Part shown: positions 54,088 to 62,798 of the stretch, piece by piece
How the letters are laid out: every line of letters begins with the position of its first letter
Position numbering within the stretch: position 1 is the stretch's first letter
Assembly (NCBI GenBank): GCA_910577045.1
Contig: CAJTLB010000015.1
Coordinates: 1-64,000 of the forward strand
Direction of reading: 5' to 3'
Origin: an uncultured Lachnospiraceae bacterium
Lineage (GTDB): Bacteria; Bacillota; Clostridia; Lachnospirales; Lachnospiraceae
Length of the DNA: 64,000 nt
Notes under the pieces: generated by a model
What the model was told of the DNA's origin: nothing
What the model saw: only the letters and a program-made list of their open reading frames with translations
Databases searched by the model: none
Translations under genes and position numbers: made by a program

Positions 54088-54543
54088 ATGAAATGCCCTT
54101 TTTGCAATAAAGAAAATACAAAGGTAATTGATTCTAGGCCGGCAGAGGATAATAGTTCTATCCGCAGGCGGAGGCAATGTGATGAATGTGGGAAACGGTT
54201 TACAACTTATGAAAAAGTAGAATCCATTCCTCTTATTGTGATTAAGAAGGACAATAATAGGGAGCCATATGACAGGGAAAAAATAGAGGCAGGTATTGTA
54301 AGATCTTGCCATAAACGCCCTGTTTCCATTAGCCAGATTAATGAGCTGGTAGATGATATTGAGAATGCTATTTTAAACATGGAAGAAAAGGAAGTCCCTA
54401 GTTCACAGATAGGGGAACTTGTTATGAATAAGCTAAAAGATTTTGATTCTGTGGCATATGTGAGGTTTGCTTCTGTCTACCGTGAATTTAAAGATATAGG
54501 GACTTTTATGGAAGAACTAAAAAAAATATTGGATAAGGATTGA
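54088..54543 (+). CDS. nrdR: Transcriptional repressor NrdR
   Basis: A 151-aa repressor of ribonucleotide reductase genes. N-terminal zinc ribbon with MKCPFCNKENTKVIDSR and CDECGKRFTTYE, then an ATP-cone (VIKKDNNREPYDREKIEAGI) that senses dATP/ATP. ATG 54088 is preceded by AACGAGGTTTTT. Its probable target boxes lie upstream of nrdD at 45.1 kb in this window. Confidence 0.95.
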   Translation: MKCPFCNKENTKVIDSRPAEDNSSIRRRRQCDECGKRFTTYEKVESIPLIVIKKDNNREPYDREKIEAGIVRSCHKRPVSISQINELVDDIENAILNMEEKEVPSSQIGELVMNKLKDFDSVAYVRFASVYREFKDIGTFMEELKKILDKD

Positions 54544-54548
54544 AAGAG

Positions 54549-55070
54549 ATGCTAAAGTGCTTTTACCCAATGGAATATTTAGATTCTGTATATCAGATTG
54601 ATTTTGAATTATTATACCAGAAAGGAATAAGGGGGATATTGTTTGATATAGACAATACGCTTGTGCCCCATGGGTCGCCTGCCGATCGGCAGGCGATAGA
54701 ATTGTTCCAGAAGCTTAAAAAACTTTCTATAAAGACATGCCTTATTTCTAATAACCAAATCGGGAGAGTAAAGAGCTTTGCGGATTCTGTAGGTGCCGTT
54801 TTTATTGAAAATGCCCATAAACCTTCAGTTAGTGGTTATCAAAAAGGCATGGAGCAGATGGGATGTACTAAAGAAAATACCATTTTTATTGGCGATCAGC
54901 TTTTTACTGATATTTATGGGGCAAACCGGGCAGGGATCCCAACGATTCTTGTAAAACCGATTCATCCAAGGGAAGAAATACAGATTGTATTAAAGCGGTA
55001 TTTGGAACGGGTTGTACTATTTTTTTATAAAAAACAATGTAGGAAGGAAGGAAAAAATGAAGGGCATTAA
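54549..55070 (+). CDS. YqeG family HAD-type phosphatase
   Basis: A 173-aa class IIIA HAD phosphatase of unknown physiological substrate. Motif I is FDIDNTLVPHG, motif II LISNN, motif IV FIGDQLFTDIYGANRAG. ATG 54549 gives the usual MLKCFYPMEYLDS start; a TTG at 54540 overlapping nrdR is an alternative. aroE starts inside its 3' end. In Bacillus yqeG is likewise near aroD (shikimate dehydrogenase). Confidence 0.88.
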   Translation: MLKCFYPMEYLDSVYQIDFELLYQKGIRGILFDIDNTLVPHGSPADRQAIELFQKLKKLSIKTCLISNNQIGRVKSFADSVGAVFIENAHKPSVSGYQKGMEQMGCTKENTIFIGDQLFTDIYGANRAGIPTILVKPIHPREEIQIVLKRYLERVVLFFYKKQCRKEGKNEGH

Positions 55071-55926
55071 TGGAGAGACAAGAATATGTGGGTTATTGGC
55101 AAATCCAGTGGAACATACGTTGTCCCCATTAATCCATAATACCTTGTCAAAAAAAATGGGGATTAATATGGCATATGTGCCATTTAAGCCAGAAAAAGAA
55201 GGCCTTAAACAAGCCGTAAAAGGAGCATACGAATTAAATATTTTAGGCATGAATGTAAGTGTCCCATATAAGCAGCAAGTAATAGAAAGCTTATTGGAAA
55301 TGGATTCGATGGCAGAATCAATAGGGGCTGTCAATACATTAGTCCGAATAGATGGGGGATATAAAGGATATAATACAGATATTATGGGGCTAAAAAGGGC
55401 TATGGACATAGAAGGCGTCACTATAAAAAATAAACAAGTGGTGCTTTTAGGGGCTGGCGGAGTGGCAAGGGCAATTGCCCATTTATGTGTAAAAGAAGGG
55501 GCTGAAAAGATATGGGTTTTAAACCGTACTTTTTCTAATGCAGAAATGCTGGCAGGGCAGATTAATACTTGCTACCATATCAATTGCGCAGAGCCATTGC
55601 CGCTTACTGATTATCGCGCACTTCCAAAAGAACGGTATTTGGTAATCCAAAATACGAATGTTGGCATGCATCCAAATATCAACCAGGCAGTTATTGAAGA
55701 TAGTGCTTTTTATCAGATGGTAGAAACGGCCTATGATATTATATATACTCCATTTACGACTAAGTTTATGGAATACGCTACGACATATGGAGCGAAGGCA
55801 TTTAATGGGCTCCGTATGTTGGTTTACCAAGGGATTTGTGCTTATGAGCTTTGGAACCAAGTAAGAGTCCCAGAAGAAACAGCCAAAGAGATTTATGATA
55901 TATTAAAAAAGGAGCTTGGCATATGA
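55057..55926 (+). CDS. aroE: Shikimate dehydrogenase
   Basis: Reduces 3-dehydroshikimate to shikimate with NADPH. The 289-aa protein has the substrate-binding NPVEHTLSPLIHN and GMNVSVPYKQQVI, with catalytic K in the latter, and a Rossmann motif LLGAGGVARAIAHL. ATG 55057 is chosen because AAGGAAGGAAAAA precedes it; it overlaps yqeG by 14 bases. aroK overlaps its end by four bases, forming an aroE-aroK pathway unit. Confidence 0.94.
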   Translation: MKGINGETRICGLLANPVEHTLSPLIHNTLSKKMGINMAYVPFKPEKEGLKQAVKGAYELNILGMNVSVPYKQQVIESLLEMDSMAESIGAVNTLVRIDGGYKGYNTDIMGLKRAMDIEGVTIKNKQVVLLGAGGVARAIAHLCVKEGAEKIWVLNRTFSNAEMLAGQINTCYHINCAEPLPLTDYRALPKERYLVIQNTNVGMHPNINQAVIEDSAFYQMVETAYDIIYTPFTTKFMEYATTYGAKAFNGLRMLVYQGICAYELWNQVRVPEETAKEIYDILKKELGI

Positions 55927-56468
55927 AAAAACCTATTATATTAATTGGGTATATGGGAGCTGGAAAAACTACAGTAGGAAAGCTTTTGGCAGGACAGAAG
56001 GGATGGGTATTTATAGATACGGATGCAAAAATAGAAGAGCAAGAAGGAAGGAGCATTTCTGATATTTTTGCCGCTGATGGGGAAGATGCGTTCCGGGATA
56101 AAGAAACAGTTCTAATAAGGCAATTTTCAAAGGAAAACCTTTCCCAAGTGATTATATCGGTAGGAGGCGGCCTGCCATTACGGGAAGAAAACAGGAGGTT
56201 TTTAAAAGAGATAGGGACAGTGGTTTATTTATTTGCCTTAAAAGATACGATTGTTGGGCGTGTAAAAGCTTCTACCGACCGGCCGCTGCTTCAAGGAGAA
56301 GACCTTTCTAAAAAAGTGGAGGATATGCTTTTGGCACGTGATCCTGTTTATAGGCAGGCAGCAGACTTTTTGATAGAGACAGATGAAAAAACGGCTGAAG
56401 AAATTACAGAAGAGATTTGGAAAAAGATTGAAAAAGAAAAGGTTGAAAAAAATGAAGATTTAGTATAA
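55923..56468 (+). CDS. aroK: Shikimate kinase
   Basis: Phosphorylates shikimate at O3. The 181-aa protein has Walker A GYMGAGKTT (9-17), the shikimate-binding DTDAKIE and FRDKETVLI, GGGLPLREENR, and the lid STDRPLLQ. It overlaps aroE by four bases (ATGA). efp follows after 36 bp with its own ribosome-binding site. Confidence 0.94.
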   Translation: MKKPIILIGYMGAGKTTVGKLLAGQKGWVFIDTDAKIEEQEGRSISDIFAADGEDAFRDKETVLIRQFSKENLSQVIISVGGGLPLREENRRFLKEIGTVVYLFALKDTIVGRVKASTDRPLLQGEDLSKKVEDMLLARDPVYRQAADFLIETDEKTAEEITEEIWKKIEKEKVEKNEDLV

Positions 56469-56504
56469 ACTATAGAAAGAAATTCTAAGGAGGAATAGTT
56501 ACAC

Positions 56505-57062
56505 ATGATTCAGGCAGGCGATTTTAGGAACGGCATTACAGTCGAAATTGAAGGAAATGTATACCAGATTATTGAATTCCAGCATGTAAAGCCGGGTAAG
56601 GGTGCTGCATTTGTTAGGACAAAGTTAAAGAATATTATTAATGGCGGTGTTGTGGAAAAAACTTTCCGCCCAAATGAAAAGTTCCCTACCGCACGTATTG
56701 ACAGGAATGATATGCAGTATTTATATTCTGATGGAGAGTTATTCCATTTTATGGATGTAAATACGTATGAACAGATTGCATTAAATGCAGATGATATTGG
56801 GGATGCCCTTAAATTTGTAAAAGAAAATGAAATGGTTAAGATCTGTTCTTATAATGGAAGCGTGTTTGCAGTAGAGCCACCACTGTTTGTGGAATTAGAA
56901 ATTACAGATACGGAACCAGGATTTAAAGGAGATACTGCTACAGGCGCGTCAAAACCAGCTACGGTAGAAACCGGTGCAACTGTATATGTGCCATTGTTTG
57001 TAGAACAGGGAGAAAAAATTAAGATTGATACTAGGACAGGGGAGTATCTGTCAAGGGTATAA
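56505..57062 (+). CDS. efp: Elongation factor P
   Basis: A 185-aa factor that relieves ribosome stalling at polyproline. Three OB-like domains; the tip loop KPGKGAAF carries K32, the residue modified in other bacteria. The C-terminal [19 protein letters not shown] is the family signature. Ribosome-binding site AAGGAGGAATAGTTACAC. Closed by a strong terminator. Confidence 0.96.
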   Translation: MIQAGDFRNGITVEIEGNVYQIIEFQHVKPGKGAAFVRTKLKNIINGGVVEKTFRPNEKFPTARIDRNDMQYLYSDGELFHFMDVNTYEQIALNADDIGDALKFVKENEMVKICSYNGSVFAVEPPLFVELEITDTEPGFKGDTATGASKPATVETGATVYVPLFVEQGEKIKIDTRTGEYLSRV

Positions 57063-57063
57063 C

Positions 57064-57107
57064 AAAAAAACGCAGTTATCTGGTTTCAGATGGCTGCGTT
57101 TTTTTAT
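57064..57107 (+). terminator. Terminator after efp
   Basis: AACGCAGTTATCTG and CAGATGGCTGCG arms around GTTT are followed by TTTTTTT. Confidence 0.9.
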
Positions 57108-57169
57108 GCACAGATTTATAATTTTTTTCATACTATGTTTGTGTAAGTAATAGGAAGGGAGACATTGTA

Positions 57170-57424
57170 TTGGAAAATTGTAATTGCCGTACCCAGTATT
57201 ATAGAAATAGGATGCCAAGTCCTTGCCAAAATATAGAAAATACCTGTGGAAAGCGGACGGAAGATTGTTGTGTAAAGAATGGGTTGGAGGGAATGCCTCT
57301 TGGTATGTCTTATGTACCATGGCAGCATTGGAAAGAAACGTATGAGCCATGTAAGGCTCTTCTTATTGGGACCATCTTCCCAGAATTAAATCTTCCATTT
57401 CTGGAAAGGAGCTGTGGCCGATGA
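57170..57424 (+). CDS. cotJA: Spore coat associated protein CotJA
   Basis: An 84-aa spore coat protein. The C-terminal half has the CotJA signature MSYVPWQHWKETYEP, then IGTIFPELNLPFL. The N-terminus is Cys- and Asn-rich. Start TTG 57170 behind AGGAAGGGA. It overlaps cotJB by four bases. Expected to be under the mother-cell factor SigE, but I could not pick its promoter. Confidence 0.88.
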   Translation: MENCNCRTQYYRNRMPSPCQNIENTCGKRTEDCCVKNGLEGMPLGMSYVPWQHWKETYEPCKALLIGTIFPELNLPFLERSCGR

Positions 57425-57681
57425 ATGTAGAAGAAAAGCGTTTAATGAAGCAAATATATGAAACAGGTTTTGTTATTGACGATGTGCTTTTGTATTTAGA
57501 TACCCATCCTTGTGATAAGGAAGCACTTGCTTTTTATGAAGCTTACCGTAAATTATATGCAAAACTAGTAAAAGATTATACCATTCATTTTGGCCCATTA
57601 AGTGTAGACCAAGTGGATATTACAAATAATGTGTGGAGTTGGGCAAAAACTCCATGGCCTTGGGAAATGGAGGGATGTTAA
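57421..57681 (+). CDS. cotJB: Spore coat protein CotJB
   Basis: An 86-aa protein of the CotJB family: MKQIYETGFVIDDVLLYLDT, then HPCDKEALAFYEAYRKLY, and the C-terminal WSWAKTPWPWE. It overlaps cotJA by four bases, and the cotJC remnant starts one base after its stop. Confidence 0.9.
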   Translation: MNVEEKRLMKQIYETGFVIDDVLLYLDTHPCDKEALAFYEAYRKLYAKLVKDYTIHFGPLSVDQVDITNNVWSWAKTPWPWEMEGC

Positions 57682-57682
57682 T

Positions 57683-57892
57683 ATGTGGAATTATGAGAAA
57701 AGGCTGCAATACCCAATAAAAATAAAAAACCCAGATCCTAAGCTTGCCATGGTAATTATGAGCCAATTTGGCGGGCCAGATGGTGAGCTGGCAGCAAGCA
57801 TGAGGTATTTGTCACAACGTTATGTTATGCCTTACCGGGAAGTAGCAGGGCTACTTACAGATATAGGTACAGAAGCATATAAAATGTTCTAA
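57683..57892 (+). pseudogene. cotJC: Truncated CotJC (manganese-catalase-type spore coat protein)
   Basis: 69 codons match the N-terminus of CotJC (MWNYEKRLQYPIKIKNPDPK, GGPDGELAASMRYLSQRY, LLTDIGTE). Full-length CotJC is about 190 aa and continues after LTDIGTE with the ferritin-like E-x-x-H metal site. Here the frame diverges to AYKMF and stops, and I find no trace of the remaining two thirds downstream in any frame. The metal-binding core is therefore lost. Ribosome-binding site GGAGGGATGTTAAT is intact, so a short peptide may still be made. Confidence 0.8.
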
Positions 57893-57930
57893 AAAAAGAG
57901 ATGGGCTTTTATTGGGCATACTTTCTTATA

Positions 57931-57959
57931 TTGTATATTTGGAAATTGTATGATAAAAT
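57931..57959 (+). promoter_or_regulatory. Promoter of the coiled-coil/Hsp70-like operon
   Basis: TTGTAT (57931-57936), 17-bp spacer, TAAAAT (57954-57959). It gives a leader of about 175 nt before the first start codon. The leader contains TCCTTGCC (57977-57984) able to pair with GGCAAGGA (58014-58021). Confidence 0.55.
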
Positions 57960-58141
57960 AATTGAGATGTGATGCATCCTTGCCCAAACATCTGTTTCCA
58001 AATTCTAACATCCGGCAAGGAAAAGCCTGTATTCTAGTTTTGACAGGAAAAAGAGGTGATATAGTTGTAGTTGCCATTGAATGGCAATGAGGTGGTAAGC
58101 AGTGGAGTGGGTTGTGTAAAAAGAAGCAGGAGATAAGAAGC

Positions 58142-58885
58142 ATGGATGAAATACAAAATAGTATGAAACGTATTCTATATGATTTATTACAGGATACAGA
58201 GATACAAGAGGTTATAAAAGGTATTATAAAGAAGGATAGGGAACAGGGATGGGAATATCAGCAAAAAATAGAAGCATTAGAAAAAGAAAATAAAGTGCTG
58301 AGCCATCAATTGGAAGAAGGTCAGATGGAATGTGAAAGGCTGCATAAGAATTGCCAGAAATTAGAGGAAGAAAATACTGTCTTAAAAAGGGAGAAAAAAG
58401 AAATCCAAGATTCCAGGGAAGAAATATTCAAACAGCTTCAAAGTAAGAAAAAAGAATTTGAGCCGTTAGAGGAAATCAATGAAATTTGGCAAGGTATTTT
58501 GAAGCTAGAAAAAAGTCAGAAATCGTATTTAAAAAATTTATGTGGTTCATGGGATATAAAATCCTTTATTGCGTTAGGGAAGGATAAAAACGGAATCAAA
58601 CAGCTAAGAAATTTTATTAGAGACGAAATAATGAATTCAAATAGAAAGGCCGATAATATTCGGATATTAGCCAGATTTTTTGATTTATGCATCGATGTTT
58701 ATAATAGCACGAATATAAGAAAAGAGCACTATAAAAAAATAGATGTGCCTATCGGTAAAGAATATGATTCAAGGCAATATATTAAAACATCAGAAAGTAT
58801 TATAAATGGAGTGGTAAAAGAAGTCCTTTTAAATGGATATTTTATGCAGGATGATACAATGAAACCCATTGTGCTTGTAAGATAA
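58142..58885 (+). CDS. Coiled-coil protein, unknown function, partner of the Hsp70-like gene
   Basis: A 247-aa soluble protein. Residues 38-112 are a strong coiled coil (KIEALEKENKVLSHQLEEGQ and onward). The C-terminal 125 residues form a compact domain (SYLKNLCGSWDIKSFIALGK; NIRILARFFDLCIDVYN). ATG 58142 is preceded by CAGGAGATAAGAAGC. It lies 55 bp before the 1241-aa Hsp70-like gene and probably shares its message. A coiled coil ahead of a globular domain recalls nucleotide-exchange partners such as GrpE in layout only; there is no sequence match I can point to. Confidence 0.65.
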   Translation: MDEIQNSMKRILYDLLQDTEIQEVIKGIIKKDREQGWEYQQKIEALEKENKVLSHQLEEGQMECERLHKNCQKLEEENTVLKREKKEIQDSREEIFKQLQSKKKEFEPLEEINEIWQGILKLEKSQKSYLKNLCGSWDIKSFIALGKDKNGIKQLRNFIRDEIMNSNRKADNIRILARFFDLCIDVYNSTNIRKEHYKKIDVPIGKEYDSRQYIKTSESIINGVVKEVLLNGYFMQDDTMKPIVLVR

Positions 58886-58940
58886 AATGGTTTTTAAGTG
58901 CTCTATATGCCTTGTGTGAAGCGAAAGGAATGTGTGTAAA

Positions 58941-61900
58941 ATGGATAAAAAATGGAATATTATGGAGAGAAAAGATACAAAAGAAAAATGTCTCCAAACA
59001 GAGCAGATTGTTCAAAATATTTTTCAGTCGCCAAATAGTTGGATAAATGGATTTATCCGTTTAGTGAGTTTAGAGGGAACTTGGTACCATCATAGGGAAA
59101 CAGATATTTTTGTTCCTTTAACACAAAGTTATATTGATAAATCATATAAAGTAGAGGGAAGGCCGGAGAGAGGGCCGGTTAGGTTAAAATCAGGGGTAGT
59201 TGCCTGGGATTATTTAGAGGAAGAGGAAGGGCTTAAGATTATTCCTAATTTGCCTTCTTCTAGTACTTCAAAATCGGCTGGGACGGCTGGGCTGGCGGAA
59301 AGAGTCCAGAAAAAACGGGTTTTCTTAAAAGATGGGCGAGTATATGATGAAGGAAGTAAAACAATCCGCCAGCTCCAGCCAAATGAAGAAGGCACAGTCC
59401 TTCAAGTGTTTCATTTAGAAGAACAGTACCAAAGAATAGATTATACATCATGGAATTATGATATTTATTTATGGGCAAAAGCAGGAGTAATCCCTTCAGT
59501 TCTGTATGTTTCAAAAGAATGTTGGAACACGATGCAATTTTTAATTAATAATTTTAATAATATTGATTTTGGGGAGTTCCTTTCACAAGGAAAGAAAGAA
59601 TCAAAGGTGCCTGTTGCACAAAAGAAAGAGCAAGAATTAGTGGTAAAGAAAGAGGCAGTAAAAGAGCCAGAAGTGGCAACAAAGCCAGAGCAAATAAAGA
59701 AAGAAGAAGCTTTTGCTGAGCCAAAAGAAGTAGAAAAAAAGGAAACTTTTGCAAAACCAGAAGCCGTAAAGAAAGAAGAAACTTTTGTAGAGCCAGAAGC
59801 CGTAAAAAAAGAAGAAGCTTTTGTAGAGCCAGAGGCTGTAGAGAAAGAAGAAACTTTTGTAGAGCCAGAAGCCGTAAAGAAGGAAGAAGCTTTTGTTGAG
59901 CCAAAAATAGTAGAGAAAGAGGAAACTTTTGTAGAGCCAGAAGCAGCAAAAGAAGAGGAAGCTTTTGTAGAACCAGAAGCAGCAAAAGAAGAGGAAGTTT
60001 TTGTAGAACCAGAAGTAGCAAAAAAAGAGGAAGTTTTTGTAGAACCAGAAGCAGCAAAAGAAGAGGAAGCTTTTGTAGAACCAGCAGCAGCAAAGAAAGA
60101 GGAAGCTTTTGTAGAACCAGAAGCAGCAAAGAAAGAGGAAGGTTTTGTTGGGCCAGAGGCTGTAAAGAAAGAGGAAACCTTTGTAGAATCAGAAACAGTA
60201 AAGGAAACAGAAGTAATAATAGAGGCTAAGGTTGTAGAGGAGCCAGAAGTTTCTGTAAAACCAGGGGCAGTAGAAGAGCTAGAAGTTTTGGAAGAGGAAA
60301 AGGAAGAAGTTTTTGAAGAACCAAAGGTAGTAGAAGAAGCAGAAGTGGTAGAAGAATCGGAGGTTGTAGAAGAGCAGGAGGTTTCTAAAGAAGCAGGGAT
60401 TGTAAATGAAGCAGAAGGCTTTGTAGGTTCAAATATCCAAGAAGAACCAGAAATTGAAAAGGAACCAGAAACTTTTGTACAAGTTAAAACAGGGCAGTCC
60501 GAAGGGGAAGGAAGTATTCGTGTAGTACAAGAAGTTAATATAGTACAGAAAAAAAAGGACACAGAGGAAAGTATGGATAGGATTCAAAGTTTATTAGAGT
60601 GTGATAAAAACAGATGCCGGTTAGAGCCATATGATAAAGATATTTTATATGATATTATAAGAGGGCATTGGGAATTATTTGAAGCAAAAGAAGAAACAGC
60701 AACAGCAGCAGAAGAAAACAAAAGGACAAATGAAAAAGAGTTAATGGCTAGGGATCCAAAGCTGGATATCCGCCAGGGAGTTGTCGGCATTGATTTTGGC
60801 ACTAAAAGTACTGTAGTAGTCCGCCAAGATGCTACAAACCGTATTGTACCAATTCGGATTGGCACAGGAAATTTAAGTGATGAAGTAAAAGAAGAGGATT
60901 ATGAAAACCCATCTATTATTGAGTTTACAAATGTAGAAAAGTTTTTAGAGGAATATTATAAGGAAGAAGGCAGGCCGCATACTTCTTGTAATGATATTTT
61001 TGTGTCCTATGATGCGTATGAAGATTTTAGGAACTGTAAGCCAGATGATTTCTATGCTTATTTTAGTGAATTAAAACAGTGGGCAAACCATGAGAAAGGC
61101 AGTGTCATTATTAAGGACAAGCAGAGGAAAGAATATAATTTAGGGGAAAGAATGGGACTAGAAGAAGGGACTATTAACCCAATTGAATTATATGCGTATT
61201 ATATTGGCTTGTATATTAATAATATGCGAAATGGGATATATTTAAAATATTTAATGACTTTTCCAGTTGGCTATGCAAAGGAAGTAAGAGATTTTATTGC
61301 AAATAGTTTTTATGAAGGTATTAAAAAGTCTTTGCCTTCCAGTATATTAAATGATAAAGACTGCATGGATCAGTTTAAAGTGGAACTTGGCATTAGTGAG
61401 CCTGCTGCATATGCAGTTACTGCGTTAGAACAAAGTAACTTAGAGCCAAAGGATGAAACAGAATCTTTAATGTATGGTATTTTTGATTTTGGTGGCGGTA
61501 CAACAGATTTTGATTTTGGAATTTGCAGAGGTGCAACAGATGAGGAATATGAAAAGGAAGCCTATGATTATGTACTAGAATGTTTTGGGGCAGATTCTGA
61601 TGTCACACTGGGCGGAGAAAATATACTTGAATTAATGTCATACCAGGTATATCAAGAGAATCTAGAAGTATTCCGTGAAAAGAAAATTCCATTTATTCTT
61701 CCATCTGGGGAAAATAGTTTTGCAGGAAGTGAAACTTTATTGATTAATTCCCAGATTGCAAAAAGGAATATGACTATTTTAAAAGAGGAGCTTCGCCCTT
61801 TATGGCACCAGGAGCAGGGATGGAGAAAGAAATACCAGCTAGATAGTGAATCGCAAAATGAGGCAGATAAAGAGGGAATTGTGGTTTCTCTGTACAATAT

Positions 61901-62666
61901 GGATGGGGAGCCTGTCCCACAGTGTATTTTAGAATTTGCAAGCCAGGAATTAGTAGAATTAATTAAGAACCGTATCCAAAGGGGAATTGATAGTTTCTTC
62001 CAGTGCCTAATTAAGATCTTTTTAGGGAAAAAGACAATAAGGAAAGAAGAAAATAATATTTATATTTTCTTAGCTGGAAATTCAAGTAAATCTATTTTTG
62101 TAAAAGAATTATTCCAAAAGAAAATAGAAGAATATTATAATAAATCAAAAAAATTGGCAGAAGGAATTGAAAATGTACAGTTTAATTTAATTGATCCATT
62201 GACAGGAGAAGGGGGCAGAAGCGATCGGTACGTGCCTAATGCAAAAACAGGCGTGGCATATGGATTATTAAAGAGCAGGCCAGGAAGCTCTATTAAAATT
62301 AATAAGAATTATGAGACAGATGCCATGCAGCAGTCACGCTTCCATTATTACTTGGGTAGGGATCACAGGCATTACTTTGACTGTAAGTTCTCGCCAGCAG
62401 AAATTGAATATAAGAAATGGGTTTCATTCCAGGGCGCTACAAGAGAAGTGGTACGGATTTACTATACCAATAACCCTATGGCAGATTCTAAAATGGAACA
62501 GATGTCAATTGAAAATGTCCCATATAAGGAAATTACTATTGAGACACAAGAAGACGCCTGCCTGTTTATTCGGACAGTCGAGCCAGATATGATAGAATAT
62601 GTGGTGGCAAAAGAAATAGAAGATATTTCAACTAGTGAAGTAAAAAAGTGTTATTTTAACAATTAA
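58941..62666 (+). CDS. Hsp70/actin-fold ATPase with N-terminal domain and 12-residue repeats
   Basis: A 1241-aa protein. Residues 1-235 form a domain I do not recognise (GFIRLVSLEGTWYHHRETDI; IYLWAKAGVIPSVLYVSKEC). Residues 258-425 are fourteen 12-residue acidic/Lys/Pro repeats (FVEPEAVKKEEA type), followed by more Glu/Val-rich linker to about 545. From about 611 an Hsp70/actin-fold ATPase begins: phosphate-1 GIDFGTKST (616-624), phosphate-2 FDFGGGTTD (from about 849), adenosine motif FLAGNSS (from 1043). After about 1100 a beta-rich segment ends the protein. No signal peptide; cytosolic. ATG 58941 is preferred over GTG 58932. It resembles Hsp70-like genes next to non-DnaK partners; client unknown. 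Confidence 0.75.
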   Translation: MDKKWNIMERKDTKEKCLQTEQIVQNIFQSPNSWINGFIRLVSLEGTWYHHRETDIFVPLTQSYIDKSYKVEGRPERGPVRLKSGVVAWDYLEEEEGLKIIPNLPSSSTSKSAGTAGLAERVQKKRVFLKDGRVYDEGSKTIRQLQPNEEGTVLQVFHLEEQYQRIDYTSWNYDIYLWAKAGVIPSVLYVSKECWNTMQFLINNFNNIDFGEFLSQGKKESKVPVAQKKEQELVVKKEAVKEPEVATKPEQIKKEEAFAEPKEVEKKETFAKPEAVKKEETFVEPEAVKKEEAFVEPEAVEKEETFVEPEAVKKEEAFVEPKIVEKEETFVEPEAAKEEEAFVEPEAAKEEEVFVEPEVAKKEEVFVEPEAAKEEEAFVEPAAAKKEEAFVEPEAAKKEEGFVGPEAVKKEETFVESETVKETEVIIEAKVVEEPEVSVKPGAVEELEVLEEEKEEVFEEPKVVEEAEVVEESEVVEEQEVSKEAGIVNEAEGFVGSNIQEEPEIEKEPETFVQVKTGQSEGEGSIRVVQEVNIVQKKKDTEESMDRIQSLLECDKNRCRLEPYDKDILYDIIRGHWELFEAKEETATAAEENKRTNEKELMARDPKLDIRQGVVGIDFGTKSTVVVRQDATNRIVPIRIGTGNLSDEVKEEDYENPSIIEFTNVEKFLEEYYKEEGRPHTSCNDIFVSYDAYEDFRNCKPDDFYAYFSELKQWANHEKGSVIIKDKQRKEYNLGERMGLEEGTINPIELYAYYIGLYINNMRNGIYLKYLMTFPVGYAKEVRDFIANSFYEGIKKSLPSSILNDKDCMDQFKVELGISEPAAYAVTALEQSNLEPKDETESLMYGIFDFGGGTTDFDFGICRGATDEEYEKEAYDYVLECFGADSDVTLGGENILELMSYQVYQENLEVFREKKIPFILPSGENSFAGSETLLINSQIAKRNMTILKEELRPLWHQEQGWRKKYQLDSESQNEADKEGIVVSLYNMDGEPVPQCILEFASQELVELIKNRIQRGIDSFFQCLIKIFLGKKTIRKEENNIYIFLAGNSSKSIFVKELFQKKIEEYYNKSKKLAEGIENVQFNLIDPLTGEGGRSDRYVPNAKTGVAYGLLKSRPGSSIKINKNYETDAMQQSRFHYYLGRDHRHYFDCKFSPAEIEYKKWVSFQGATREVVRIYYTNNPMADSKMEQMSIENVPYKEITIETQEDACLFIRTVEPDMIEYVVAKEIEDISTSEVKKCYFNN
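59712..60215 (+). repeat. 36-bp coding minisatellite, 14 units
   Basis: Fourteen consecutive 36-bp units encode F-(V/A)-E-P-E-A-(V/A)-K-K-E-E-(A/T) variants. Later units use AAKEEEA/V, earlier ones AVKKEET/A. The DNA is repetitive enough that strand slippage could change the copy number without breaking the frame, because 36 is a multiple of three. Confidence 0.9.
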
Positions 62667-62756
62667 TAGCAAGGATTCCCTTTTCTCTTAGGTAGGGGAG
62701 GAATTTCCTAACTACCACGAGTGGATTGAAACAACTAAATAAAAAAGTAAAATTAA

Positions 62757-62798
62757 AACAGGTGAGGTAAAATAAAAACCCCACCTGTTATTTTTTAT
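62757..62798. terminator. Bidirectional terminator between the Hsp70-like and AraC genes
   Basis: AACAGGTGAGG and CCCACCTGTT arms enclose an A-rich loop, followed by ATTTTTTAT. The AraC-family stop codon lies in its edge. Confidence 0.8.

Noticed and set aside
59465..60562. Long open frame on the minus strand, Ser/Thr-rich
   Set aside because: It is the antisense of the 36-bp repeats in the Hsp70-like gene; its composition follows from the repeat and it has no ribosome-binding site.
62721..62732. GTGGATTGAAAC, resembling the 3' end of a type I-C CRISPR repeat
   Set aside because: Only one 12-bp match, no second copy within the window, no spacer periodicity and no cas genes nearby.
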